Source: Caballeronia concitans (GTDB taxonomy: Bacteria; Pseudomonadota; Gammaproteobacteria; Burkholderiales; Burkholderiaceae). Taken from it: a DNA stretch of 64,000 nucleotides. The position numbers were made by a program, and so were the translations under genes. The DNA lies in the NCBI RefSeq assembly GCF_001544615.1, contig NZ_FCNV02000013.1, positions 1-64,000 on the forward strand, read 5' to 3'. Positions 1 to 8,210 of this stretch are shown piece after piece (the first letter of the stretch is position 1; every line of letters begins with the position of its first letter). The notes beneath the pieces are model-generated. The model was not told where the DNA came from, did no database searches, and worked only from the letters and a program-made list of their open reading frames with translations.

Positions 1-79
1 CTGGCGACTGAATCCAACCATAGCCTGACGTATGTCGCATGGCAGTGCGCAAGGGACGCCGTCTAATGCGCGCTTACAT

Positions 80-256
80 ATGATGAAGCTGCTGCAAGTC
101 GACAGCAGTCTCGATCATCGCAAGCAGCTCGCGACCGAACTCAAGTATGGCGGCGACATGGACGACTCTGCGTCGATGAACATCTGGCTGCACAAGCAAC
201 TGATGCAGGCGCTCGCGGCGAACGGCGGCAAGCTGCCGGCCGATCTGGTCGGCTAA
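80..256 (+). CDS. Small hypothetical protein
   Basis: A 58-residue product that I do not recognise. It is acidic to neutral with no signal peptide or membrane segment. An in-frame stop at 26-28 limits the start; ATG codons at 32, 80 and 83 are all possible and none has a clear Shine-Dalgarno sequence. I prefer 80 because the regular protein-like sequence (MMKLLQVDSS) begins there. The opening resembles the first strand of flavodoxin-fold azoreductases, but the rest does not continue that fold, so no function is assigned. A hairpin terminator follows within 20 bases, which supports a real gene end. Confidence 0.4.
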   Translation: MMKLLQVDSSLDHRKQLATELKYGGDMDDSASMNIWLHKQLMQALAANGGKLPADLVG

Positions 257-275
257 ACGCGCCGGCGCGCGAACG

Positions 276-315
276 AAAAGCCCGCATCCGGCGATACGCC
301 CGGTCGCGGGCTTTT
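276..315. terminator. Bidirectional rho-independent terminator
   Basis: A 10-bp perfect inverted repeat (AAAAGCCCGC / GCGGGCTTTT) has a T run on one side and an A run on the other. It sits between two genes that converge on it, so it can serve both. Confidence 0.75.
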
Positions 316-358
316 GACATCTGTCGCGCAGAGCAGGGCGGCTGCCGCCCGAAGCGAC

Positions 359-655
359 TCAGCGCAGCGCCGACTTCGTTCGGGAACGCGCGAAGGCTGC
401 GATCGGATCGTCCGCGTACGCCGCGATCGGGTCGAGCGTGAACGGCGAACCGTCGGACATGGATTTCGTGCGATGCCGCGTCGACGTATCCGTACGCGCC
501 GCCGCCGCGTGCACACGACTTTGCGCCGCAGCCTGCGCAGGCGCGACGTTCGCGCTGCCAATCCACTCTTCCGCGTACTTCGCGAACGACGGCCCGGCGG
601 CAGTCATCAGGACAACGGAAATCGTCATCAGGCGCAAGGCGTTTCGTGCTGGCAT
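359..655 (-). CDS. Small exported hypothetical protein
   Basis: A 98-residue protein with a typical Sec signal peptide: Arg residues near the start, a hydrophobic core (residues about 8-22) and an Ala-containing cleavage region ending PSFA before KYAEEW. The mature part is about 74 residues, rich in Ala, Arg, Ser and Thr, with one Asp-Pro-Ile-Ala-Ala motif repeated near the C-terminus. I recognise no family. The purine-rich AGAAG just upstream supports the ATG at 655. It is most likely a periplasmic protein of unknown role; no lipobox Cys is present. Confidence 0.6.
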   Translation of the reverse strand: MPARNALRLMTISVVLMTAAGPSFAKYAEEWIGSANVAPAQAAAQSRVHAAAARTDTSTRHRTKSMSDGSPFTLDPIAAYADDPIAAFARSRTKSALR

Positions 656-1057
656 AAAGGGCTTCTTGTCGTTGTTTCATGGGATTCGCGCTGCTGCGAG
701 AAGATGCGCGGCCGCAGGCATCTTCGGCGCGCATATGCGAAAGCGCGTCGATCACCACGGTATCGACCAACGAAGAGAAGGGACGCGCGCTCGTTGAAAC
801 CATGCGCGCTGACAGAAGCGTGCAGTTCCTTCGTCGTGTTGATTCATCCAACCGAGTGAAGGAACGCATTTAAGCGGTTGCGTCGGCAAAAAGCACCGAG
901 ACTTTTCCTATTCGTGCAAGCGGCAACGATCCTTTACGAATTCCGTCGTTTCGGCAGGTATATTGATCGAGTGATTGCTAGCCGATGGCACTTAAAGGGC
1001 CAGCGTCGTGTCGACGATGCCCTGCGCGAGCGAACGCGCAGCGCATCGTGCCGCGGC
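656..1057. other. Intergenic region, no gene seen
   Basis: About 400 bases between two minus-strand genes. The part near 900-985 is more AT-rich than its surroundings and may carry the promoter of the exported protein downstream. ORFs here look like chance reading frames with Arg/Ser-rich composition, and I see no RNA gene or repeat. Confidence 0.4.
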
Positions 1058-1342
1058 TTATTGCTTCATCGTGCCGGTCGCCTTTCCGCCCCGAGCCGGC
1101 GCAGGCGATGCCTCCGGCGACATGCCTTGCTGGCGCTGCTGCATCAGCGTTCCGCTGCCGGACGTCCCGGCAGGCACACCGCCTTGAGACGCGTCGTTGG
1201 AACCGGGAGTCGGCGATGCATTCGTCTGCCCTTGCATTTGCTGCGGACGCTGATTCAGTTGATCGCGCGACATTTCCTGCGCGAAAGTGGCTGTGCTGAC
1301 GAGCGCGAGAAGCGCGCCTGCCATTGCTGCGGTCGCTTTCAT
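1058..1342 (-). CDS. Small exported Gln/Pro/Ser-rich protein
   Basis: A 94-residue protein with a clear signal peptide (MKATAAMAGALLALVSTATFAQ, cleavage after AFA-type residues near 21). The mature part is low complexity, rich in Gln, Gly, Pro, Ser and Met, and probably disordered. The start is well supported by AGGAGACAGTC immediately before ATG. No domain is recognised. Proteins of this kind are common in the Burkholderia periplasm, but the function is unknown. It ends far from the next minus-strand gene, so it is probably a single transcript. Confidence 0.7.
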   Translation of the reverse strand: MKATAAMAGALLALVSTATFAQEMSRDQLNQRPQQMQGQTNASPTPGSNDASQGGVPAGTSGSGTLMQQRQQGMSPEASPAPARGGKATGTMKQ

Positions 1343-1552
1343 GACTGTCTCCTGTAATAGGGCGCAACGCGCGCCGCTAAAACCGTTTCAGCATCGACCG
1401 TGCCGCGCGGCAATCGGTGTTGTCTGATATTAGAGTGACTAGCATGAGAATGAGCGGTGGCGTTCCAATGCCGATTCATTACAATTCGCGATCCAAACGA
1501 ACTTGAGCCGCCCGGAAATCGATTCAACGGGCATATTGCGATGGAGTGTTTC

Positions 1553-2128
1553 ATGTCGATGACACTGAACGATTTATTGGCATGGAGCGAACGCTTGCCG
1601 GATCAGACTGCCGAGGAAGCGAAAATGCTTCACGCTTTGATCGAGCGGCAAGAGGCAGAACTGAGAATGCGCATCGCGGATCTCATCGCCACGGTGAGCG
1701 AGCGCGAAAACTGGAAATTGCAACGTTGCGCGGCGACGGCGCGGCGCGTCGAACAAACGTCACGCGCGCATCTCGATGCGGTTCATGAGTATTTTCTGAA
1801 TCGTAACGAAGGGCGATTGCATGCCGAAACGCCAGAGATCCTCGCGGATCTCCTCGGCGAACCGCCGTCCGGCCCTGACCACGTGAGCACGCCGGTGCTG
1901 TTGAACGCGAGCGCGCCTGACGCCGATGCTTCAGATGCCGCTCCGGTCGTCGAATTTTACGGGCAACTGAAATCGCTCGAAGCGCGTGTCGCGGAAACGC
2001 CCGGCATCGGATGCGGCGTTCAAGGCATTCGGATCATGCGGATGGTCGCGCTGATGTCGAAGGCGCGTTCGGCGCAACTGGCGAATGTGCGCATCAGCGG
2101 GACGCAAGCTGTTTATCGGCATTCGTGA
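1553..2128 (+). CDS. Hypothetical coiled-coil protein
   Basis: I chose the ATG at 1553 because GGAG lies six bases upstream; an in-frame ORF extends further 5' to 1457 without better signals. The 191-residue product has an acidic N-terminal half with long charged helices (residues about 10-90, heptad-like, Glu/Arg/Leu-rich). The middle is Pro/Ala/Asp-rich and a short helix follows. The C-terminal 30 residues are basic and Met-rich. No signal peptide is visible, so it is probably cytosolic. I do not recognise a family. The last 30 residues look less protein-like and could reflect an extended reading frame. Confidence 0.5.
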   Translation: MSMTLNDLLAWSERLPDQTAEEAKMLHALIERQEAELRMRIADLIATVSERENWKLQRCAATARRVEQTSRAHLDAVHEYFLNRNEGRLHAETPEILADLLGEPPSGPDHVSTPVLLNASAPDADASDAAPVVEFYGQLKSLEARVAETPGIGCGVQGIRIMRMVALMSKARSAQLANVRISGTQAVYRHS

Positions 2129-2221
2129 TTAGTTGTTTTTGCTCGGCGAGTGAAACAATATGGCGTATTGACATAACGGCGTGTTTTCAGCCGATGCTGC
2201 GCGGCTTTTTTGAAGCTGCAA

Positions 2222-2249
2222 TTGCATCCGTGAATGACTCGCCTATACT
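2222..2249 (+). promoter_or_regulatory. Putative sigma-70 promoter
   Basis: TTGCAT and TATACT are separated by 16 bases. They lie about 145 bases before the GTG start of the DUF2968 gene. The -10 box is strong and the -35 box is partial. Confidence 0.35.
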
Positions 2250-2392
2250 GGGATTCATCAGCCGAAAGCACTAGCGCTATGTTATTTGTTATCCAGAATA
2301 ATCGGTCACGCCATTGACCGGTTCGCCGCGCATCATTTCTATTCGTGCGCTTGTGGCTGAGATCGCGTTGGAAAGCCAATCCTGGAGTCATT

Positions 2393-3130
2393 GTGAAAAG
2401 CCTGTTAAGCAGACGTGGCACCTTTCTCGATAACGCGCCGTCCTTTCTCGTGCGGCAAAAGGCGAACGGCGCGGTGGCTTTCTCCGCGCCGCTCAAGTCC
2501 GATGACGACGCGCTCCCCGACGATCTCCACTCGGCGCCTGCCGCCCCATCCACGCGCGTGACGCCGCTGCGACCGGCCGGCGCGCCGACGCAGGCGAGCA
2601 CGCAGTCGCTGCAGGCGGCACAAATAGCGGAAGTGGAATGGCTGATGCAGCAATCGGCACTCGAGACGTTTCGCACGTTTCGAAGCTTCGCGTTTTCGGT
2701 GAGTCTCCTGTTTTATCCGCGCGAGCTGACTTACTACGCCGTGCTTCATCACGAAGACGCCGTCTGGCGCGTGCTGAAGGCCGGCGACGTCAGCGCGGCC
2801 GATCCCGCGTTCCGCCATTTCGTCGAACAGGCGATCCGCCTCGCGGAAGCCGACATGCGGCGCTTGCATCTCGAAGCGCAGAACGAGCAATTCACGCGGC
2901 TCATCGCCGAGTCGGAAGCGCAGGTTGAGCGCGCCCGAGTCGATTTGCAGCGCGGCAGCGCGCAGGATCACGAAGTCGCGATCCGGCAGCAGGAAACACG
3001 CAAGGAACTGGCGCAACTGGAAGCGCGCCGTGTCGCCGCGCAGGTCGAGTTGAACAAGCTGCAACGACAAATGCATCAGCTTTCGGCGACGAGCAACGAA
3101 AGCGTTCCGCTCCTGTCATCGCGGCGTTGA
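2393..3130 (+). CDS. DUF2968 family protein
   Basis: A 245-residue protein resembling the DUF2968 proteins of Burkholderia. I place the start at GTG 2393, with GGAG six bases upstream, giving MKSLLSRRGTF; an ATG at 2345 in the same frame lacks such a site. The N-terminal 80 residues are Pro/Ala-rich. The central part (about 80-150) holds a conserved-looking WLMQQSALETFRTFRSFAF stretch and a YYAVLHH segment. Residues about 155-235 form a long charged coiled coil. The function of the family is unknown. The family call is from memory of the sequence pattern. Confidence 0.65.
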   Translation: MKSLLSRRGTFLDNAPSFLVRQKANGAVAFSAPLKSDDDALPDDLHSAPAAPSTRVTPLRPAGAPTQASTQSLQAAQIAEVEWLMQQSALETFRTFRSFAFSVSLLFYPRELTYYAVLHHEDAVWRVLKAGDVSAADPAFRHFVEQAIRLAEADMRRLHLEAQNEQFTRLIAESEAQVERARVDLQRGSAQDHEVAIRQQETRKELAQLEARRVAAQVELNKLQRQMHQLSATSNESVPLLSSRR

Positions 3131-3161
3131 AAGCGGAAACGCGAATTCGGGCGCTGGGCGC

Positions 3162-3389
3162 TCAATCATCGCTTTTATCGGCGTAGGGCACGTGCGACTG
3201 CGAAATGTAGCTGCTGAGTCCGCGTCCGGCGCGCGCGTGCCGTTTCATCGCTTCGACATGCGCGCGCCCGGGCGTTTCGTAGTCGTACAGGTAGGTTGTG
3301 CCGTTGGCGAAGCGGACCTTGATGCCGTCGCGCAGAATTTCGAATGCCGAGACGCCGGAGTTGCCAGCCAGATTCCGATAGGGCTGCAT
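3162..3389 (-). CDS. KTSC domain protein
   Basis: A 75-residue protein that is almost entirely one KTSC-type domain: SGVSAFEILRDGIKVRF, then the aromatic TTYLYDYETPG segment, ending GRGLSSYIS. Such small proteins are widespread; the domain occurs near nucleic-acid enzymes but its role is not settled. The start is taken at MQPYRN (3389), where AAGGAA lies upstream; the reading frame stays open to 3473 but that extension looks unlike protein. It converges with no neighbour and appears monocistronic. Confidence 0.6.
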   Translation of the reverse strand: MQPYRNLAGNSGVSAFEILRDGIKVRFANGTTYLYDYETPGRAHVEAMKRHARAGRGLSSYISQSHVPYADKSDD

Positions 3390-3527
3390 AGAGAATTCCT
3401 TCTGCGTCGTGCGCCCACAACAGCGGACGCATTTTGCGAGCGGCAGGATTTGACGAGCCGGGCTAAAGAACATCTAATCCCGGCCGATATTGTTGTTATG
3501 TGTCAGCGACGGGGGCCTCAGGCAGTC

Positions 3528-3773
3528 ATGGAAAAAGACCAATTGCCGTTTCTCGATTCCAACGATCCTCACTTTCAGCACGCGCGCGCGCTGAGTTTGT
3601 CGGTGGGCGCGATCCGTCGCGCACAAGGCAAATGTAATCCGAACGACTTTCCGGTCGGTTCGATCGAGTGGCACTTTGCCGTCGAGGACTTCGCGGGCGA
3701 TGTGCTTCGCGCGCTGATGGACGACGGCTCCGAAGCCATCGACGTCCCGCTGCGCGAACGTCCGCTCGACTAG
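3528..3773 (+). CDS. Small hypothetical protein
   Basis: An 81-residue acidic protein, MEKDQLPFLDSNDPHFQHAR onward, with no signal peptide or membrane helix. The sequence is balanced in composition (Asp, Glu, Phe, Trp) unlike the Arg-rich shadow frames, which supports coding. The start ATG at 3528 is preceded only by a G-rich stretch; an in-frame ATG at 3498 is the alternative. I do not recognise a family, and the neighbours (KTSC and PRC-barrel proteins) give no functional hint. Confidence 0.5.
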   Translation: MEKDQLPFLDSNDPHFQHARALSLSVGAIRRAQGKCNPNDFPVGSIEWHFAVEDFAGDVLRALMDDGSEAIDVPLRERPLD

Positions 3774-3816
3774 CGCGGTCGCTGCGCCGGGACGACATCG
3801 CCCCGGCGCGCGCGCA

Positions 3817-4326
3817 TCAGAGCTTCACGCCGCCCGCTTCAGGCGCGTCGACGCCTCCGGGTGGGACCGCGCCGGTCGCGGTGACGTCGCTCGATCGCAC
3901 GTCGTCCGACCAGTACGGCTCGCGGCCGTAGTGCTGATGGATGGTGCTCGCCCAGACACGATCGGCCATGGACGGCCAGGCGTCCTTGTCGAAGCCCGGC
4001 GAGTTGCGCACCTGATCGGCGGTCGCGGCGACGCGGAAGCACCGGTTGTCCGTATCGAGCGTGAGCGCGCCCCACGGCACCGCGAGCAGCTTGTCGCCGA
4101 TCCCGAGAAAGCCGCCGCTCGACAACACCGCATACGCAATGCGGCCGCTCCTCACGTCCAGCATGATTTCCTTGAGCGACCCCACGTCGTGGCCGTCGCT
4201 GCTCAGCACCGAATTGCCGTCGAGCGTGCTCGCCGCCATGACGTCCGGACCGGGTCCGGCGGCGGTCGCCGCGCCTTTGCCGACGATCGTCGCGCCTTCG
4301 GAAGATGTCCCCATTGGTTGATTCAT
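3817..4326 (-). CDS. PRC-barrel domain protein
   Basis: A 169-residue protein with one PRC-barrel-like domain at about residues 30-105. It shows the usual strand pattern: a small-residue loop LSSDGHDVGSLKEIMLDVRSG, then IAYAVLSSGGFLGIGDKLLAVPW. PRC barrels occur in the photosynthetic reaction-centre H subunit, in RimM and in many stress-related soluble proteins. The C-terminal part contains YWSDDVRSSD and a Pro/Gly-rich tail. The start is supported by AAGGAG seven bases upstream of ATG. It is probably cytosolic and possibly stress-linked, but no specific role can be read. Confidence 0.7.
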   Translation of the reverse strand: MNQPMGTSSEGATIVGKGAATAAGPGPDVMAASTLDGNSVLSSDGHDVGSLKEIMLDVRSGRIAYAVLSSGGFLGIGDKLLAVPWGALTLDTDNRCFRVAATADQVRNSPGFDKDAWPSMADRVWASTIHQHYGREPYWSDDVRSSDVTATGAVPPGGVDAPEAGGVKL

Positions 4327-4525
4327 GATCCGCTCCTTGCAGTTTGCAGGCCGATGCCCGCGTGGTTGCTGATCGACGCGGTTCTTGTCGTTGTTCTGTC
4401 CCGTTCCATCTTTCGAGCAACGCTCGTTCCCGTTTCTTCACGCCAAAGCGCCGTCGCAGGCCTCGAAGCGTGGCCCGGCACGTGCGTCTGCTAAGCTGCG
4501 CACTCCTTCATCCAGCTCGCCGCTC

Positions 4526-5203
4526 ATGGTCGATTTCGAAGAATTGCTGGCCGTCGCCTACAAGAAAGAGCGCCTGCAAAGCCGCAGGCTCGCCAAGCAT
4601 GCGGCGCTGTCGGAACACGCGGCGCTCGCGAAAACGCTGATGAAAGCGGCAGCTACGCAATCCTTGCGCGATCTCGTCGATGCGCGCCTCGCCGCGCAGG
4701 CCAAAGCCGCCGATGCGTTGCGCTTGCGCAAGCGCGAGCGGGCGGAGCGCGCGAATCGACGTATCGCCGTCGATTCGTCGCCCGCGCACGGCGAAGCGTG
4801 GATCGGCTGGTTCGATGGCTCCGCGCTGCCGAACCCGGGGCGCTTAGGCATTGGCGGCGTGCTGAAGGGGCCGCAGGGCAAGAGTGTCGAAATCAGCGCG
4901 GCAGCGGGAATCGGCGACAGCAGCGCGGCGGAATATCTGGCGCTAATCGCGTTGCTGGAAGCGGCGCTGCGGGAAGGCGCCGCGCAACTGATGATTTACG
5001 GCGACAGCCGCGTCGTCATCGACGATATCGCCGCGCCCGAAAGCGCCGGCATCCGCTCGCTCGCGCACCACGCGGCGCGGGTTCGCACGCTGGTCGCGCA
5101 GATCGGCGACGTGCGCCTGCAATGGATACCGCGCGCCCGCAACGCCGACGCCGACCGGCTGTCGCGGCAAGCGCTGGGACTCCTGGCGCTGCGGGCCGCG
5201 TAA
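4526..5203 (+). CDS. RNase H family protein with N-terminal extension
   Basis: A 225-residue protein. Residues about 90-220 form an RNase HI fold with all four acidic catalytic positions visible: Asp97 in WFDGSALPNPG, Glu in SSAAEYLAL, Asp in IYGDSRVVIDD, and the final Asp in ARNADADRLS. The expected activity is Mg-dependent cleavage of RNA in RNA-DNA hybrids. The first 85 residues are a helical, strongly charged extension not found in the housekeeping RnhA. It may aid nucleic-acid binding. I chose ATG 4526 (MVDFEELL) because the upstream in-frame stretch looks noncoding. It resembles the second, RnhA-like copies of Betaproteobacteria. Confidence 0.75.
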   Translation: MVDFEELLAVAYKKERLQSRRLAKHAALSEHAALAKTLMKAAATQSLRDLVDARLAAQAKAADALRLRKRERAERANRRIAVDSSPAHGEAWIGWFDGSALPNPGRLGIGGVLKGPQGKSVEISAAAGIGDSSAAEYLALIALLEAALREGAAQLMIYGDSRVVIDDIAAPESAGIRSLAHHAARVRTLVAQIGDVRLQWIPRARNADADRLSRQALGLLALRAA

Positions 5204-5206
5204 CAA

Positions 5207-5950
5207 TCAGCCAAGTTCGCGAATATCGGCCGTCGGCACGCTGCCGAACGCATCGCTCATCACGTAATCGATCAGCTTTTGCGCCGACTGCTCCGGCGTC
5301 GCGAGCTGGCCGTCGCGCTTGAGCGCATCGAATCGCTCGCGCAGCGGAAAGCGATCCAGCGCGGTGCCGCGAATTTCCGCCTGCATGTCTGTATCGACCA
5401 CGCCCGGCGCGACGCTGCAAATCCGTAGCCCCTGGTTGTCGTCGAGCGCGACGGCGCGCGCGTGATGATCGAGCGCCGCCTTCGTCGCGCAGTAGATGCT
5501 CCAGCCGGGATACGCGTTGCGTCCCGCGCCGCTCGAAATATGGACGATGCGCCGATCCGGCGCGTGCGTGTGCGCGGCGGCGAACGCGGCGGCGAGCATC
5601 AGCGGCGCGGCGACATTCACGCTGACCGCGCGCGCCACCGCACCCGCGTCCTGATCCGCGAGCGGTCCGACCGGCGCGAGCATTCCCGCATTGTTGACGA
5701 GCACCACGCGATCCGCGCCCGCCATGAACCGGCCGAGCGCGCCGTCCGCGAGCCAGGCGGTGAGCGCGGGCAGGTCGGCGAGATCGAGCTCGACTTCCTG
5801 AAGCTGGCCGGGATAGCGCGCGGCGAGATCGGCGTTGCGTTTGCGCGAGATCGCGAGGATGTCGGCGTCGAGCGACAGCAGGGTGTCGGCGAGCGCCGCG
5901 CCTAGGCCGCGCGTGTGGCCGGTGACGATCGCGAGAGTCTTGTTGGGCAT
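5207..5950 (-). CDS. SDR family NAD(P)-dependent oxidoreductase
   Basis: A 247-residue short-chain dehydrogenase. The nucleotide-binding glycine motif is TGHTRGLG near residue 10, the NNAG motif is at LVNNAGML, the catalytic Ser is in HISSGAGR, and the Tyr-Lys pair is YCATK. The fold and the length fit the sepiapterin/benzil reductase-like group of SDRs, which reduce carbonyl substrates with NADPH. The true substrate cannot be read. The gene converges with the RNase H gene, ending three bases from it, and stands alone upstream of the divergent porin. Confidence 0.8.
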   Translation of the reverse strand: MPNKTLAIVTGHTRGLGAALADTLLSLDADILAISRKRNADLAARYPGQLQEVELDLADLPALTAWLADGALGRFMAGADRVVLVNNAGMLAPVGPLADQDAGAVARAVSVNVAAPLMLAAAFAAAHTHAPDRRIVHISSGAGRNAYPGWSIYCATKAALDHHARAVALDDNQGLRICSVAPGVVDTDMQAEIRGTALDRFPLRERFDALKRDGQLATPEQSAQKLIDYVMSDAFGSVPTADIRELG

Positions 5951-6176
5951 CGGGTGATCCGGTTGCGTGAGGGAAGCTGACGCGTCGATTCTATCGATAC
6001 GCGGCCCGACGCGCCGGCCCGCTCAATAGCGCCGAATCGGCTGGAAGGGAAGGGGGAAGACACTTGTTCGTTGGTTACAGGTCACAGCGGACCGTTGCGC
6101 GGTTTTTTTACCTGACAAGATGTGTCGGGGGAATCGACAATTCTGAAAAAGACATGAACCGCCTTCGGAGCCTCCT

Positions 6177-7334
6177 ATGCCCATCCGTCCAGCCGACCTT
6201 CCCGCCGCCGTCGCGACAGCGTGCGCCTCCCACCGCGCACGCTCGCGAGCCGTCATGGCGGCGTGCATTGCGTTCGTCGGCGTGCCGGCCGCAGCCTGGG
6301 CGCAAAGCTCCGTGCAGCTCTACGGCGAGCTGGACACCGGCCTCGCCTATGTCAACAACGTCGGCGGCCACGCGCAATATCGGCTGACGACCGGCACCAT
6401 CGACGGCAGCTACTGGGGCTTGCAAGGCTCCGAAGACCTCGGCGGCGGCGCGCGCGCGATTTTCCGGCTGGAGCGCGGCTTGGCGGTATCGACGGGACAG
6501 GGCCTCAACGATCATCCGATGTACGTCGGACTCGGCACCGATGAACTCGGCACGCTGACCTTCGGTCACCAATACGACTCGATCCACGACTATTTCGCGC
6601 CCTTCACGCTGACGGGCGGCACGGGCGGCACCGCGTTCGCGCATCTGCTCGACAACGACAACGCGAACAACTCGTTCCTCGCCGCGAATTCGCTGAAATA
6701 CACGAGCGCGACATATGGCGGCTTCAGCTTCGGCGGCCTCTACGCATTCTCGAATCAGGCGGGACAGTTCGCGAACAACCGCGCGTACAGCATCGGTGCG
6801 AACTACACGGCCGGATCGTTCAGCGCGGGCGCGGCTTACCTGCACAACAACGGGCGCGGCAACACGGCCGACGGCGCATACGATTCGCTCGCGCTGCCCG
6901 GCTCCGCGCCCGGCGCGGTGGTCAATGCCAACGTCCAGCGGCAGAATACGTTCGGCGTGGGAATGAGCTACGGCATCGGCGACTTTCAACTGGCGGGCAC
7001 GTTCTCGCGCTCGATCAGCAGCGGCGCCGTCGATGCCGATACCGGCGACGCGCTCGCCTCCCTCGCGCTCAACAACTACGAGCTGAACGCCATCTACAAG
7101 CTGACGCCGGCCATTCTTCTCGCGGGCATGTATGTGTACACGAACGGCGGCGGCGCGCACTGGCATGAAGGCGCGTTGCAGGTCGATTATCTGTTGGGCA
7201 AGCGCACCGATGTGTATGTCGAAACCATTTATCAGCGCGCGTCGTCGCAGGCGCCGGCGATCATCAACAGCAACGATCCGTCGAGCGGCCGCAATCAGTT
7301 GATGTTCACGACGGGCATCCGTCATCGCTTCTGA
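6177..7334 (+). CDS. Gram-negative porin (OmpC-like)
   Basis: A 385-residue outer-membrane general porin of the Burkholderia/Neisseria trimeric family. The N-terminus is a long signal peptide with Arg-rich start and hydrophobic core ending AAAWAQ near residue 42. The mature protein begins SSVQLYGELDTGLAYV, the family signature. Alternating aromatic beta strands follow, with the loop motifs of a 16-stranded barrel. It ends GIRHRF, the C-terminal Phe needed for BAM insertion. It allows diffusion of small hydrophilic solutes. The start lies seven bases after GGAG. The next gene begins 16 bases later but is functionally unrelated. Confidence 0.88.
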   Translation: MPIRPADLPAAVATACASHRARSRAVMAACIAFVGVPAAAWAQSSVQLYGELDTGLAYVNNVGGHAQYRLTTGTIDGSYWGLQGSEDLGGGARAIFRLERGLAVSTGQGLNDHPMYVGLGTDELGTLTFGHQYDSIHDYFAPFTLTGGTGGTAFAHLLDNDNANNSFLAANSLKYTSATYGGFSFGGLYAFSNQAGQFANNRAYSIGANYTAGSFSAGAAYLHNNGRGNTADGAYDSLALPGSAPGAVVNANVQRQNTFGVGMSYGIGDFQLAGTFSRSISSGAVDADTGDALASLALNNYELNAIYKLTPAILLAGMYVYTNGGGAHWHEGALQVDYLLGKRTDVYVETIYQRASSQAPAIINSNDPSSGRNQLMFTTGIRHRF

Positions 7335-7350
7335 GCTTCGCAGGTCGATC

Positions 7351-7977
7351 ATGTCGCTCCAGACTTTTTCGTTGTTCGTCCCGGCGTGCTTCGCCATCAA
7401 CATGGCATTCGGGCCGAACAACATGCTGTCCTTGTCGAACGGCGCGCGAGAAGGCGTGCGCGCTTCCGTGCTCGCGTCGTTCGGGCGGCTGGCGGCGTTC
7501 GCCATCATGATCGGAATTGCCGGGCTCGGACTCGGCGCGTTGCTGCTTGCATCGCAGACGCTGTTCACGGCCGTCAAGCTGGCCGGCGCGGCCTATCTCG
7601 TGTGGATCGGCGTGAAGCTGATCCGCTCCGGCCCGGCGCTCGTTGCGAACGACGATGCGCGCAGGCCCACGGGCGTCGCGGCGCTGATGCGGCAGGAGTT
7701 TCTCGTCGCGGCAGGCAATCCGAAGGCGATTCTCGTGTTCACCGCGTTTTTTCCGCAGTTCGTCGATCGCAGCGCGTATGCGACGAGCTTCGCCATTCTC
7801 GGCGCGATCTTCCTGCTGCTCGAACTCGTGGCCATCGTCATTTATTCCGCGCTCGGCACGCGGCTGAGATCGCTTTCGCGCGGCGCTCGCGGCTTCAAAT
7901 GGTTCAATCGCGCGAGCGGGGCGCTCATGATCGGCTTCGGTCTGATGCTGGCATTCGTGCGCCGGCCAGCCGCGTAG
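7351..7977 (+). CDS. LysE family amino-acid exporter
   Basis: A 208-residue integral membrane protein with about six hydrophobic segments. The family signature GPNNMLSLSNGAREG near residue 22 and the GVKLIRSG / GNPKAILVF motifs around residues 90-130 place it in the LysE/RhtB superfamily, which exports amino acids or related small molecules. It begins 16 bases after the porin stop, so both may share a transcript. The substrate cannot be predicted from the sequence. Confidence 0.82.
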   Translation: MSLQTFSLFVPACFAINMAFGPNNMLSLSNGAREGVRASVLASFGRLAAFAIMIGIAGLGLGALLLASQTLFTAVKLAGAAYLVWIGVKLIRSGPALVANDDARRPTGVAALMRQEFLVAAGNPKAILVFTAFFPQFVDRSAYATSFAILGAIFLLLELVAIVIYSALGTRLRSLSRGARGFKWFNRASGALMIGFGLMLAFVRRPAA

Positions 7978-8210
7978 TTTTCTAAGCAATGCAAGTCTTT
8001 TCGATTCTCCGCGCCATTTTCTGCGCGTTGCCTGAGTCTTGATCGGCAACACGGCATTGCGGAGAATGCGCGCGCCGCGCGTGTGCGATAGGCGATAATC
8101 CCCGTTTTTGGTCGAAGTCATTCCCCGCTTTAGGACCCATTCTATTTTTTCTCTTACGGCGTTTTTCTGAAACGCCCGCATTGCTTATCTGTTGTTGAAG
8201 GAATTTCCCG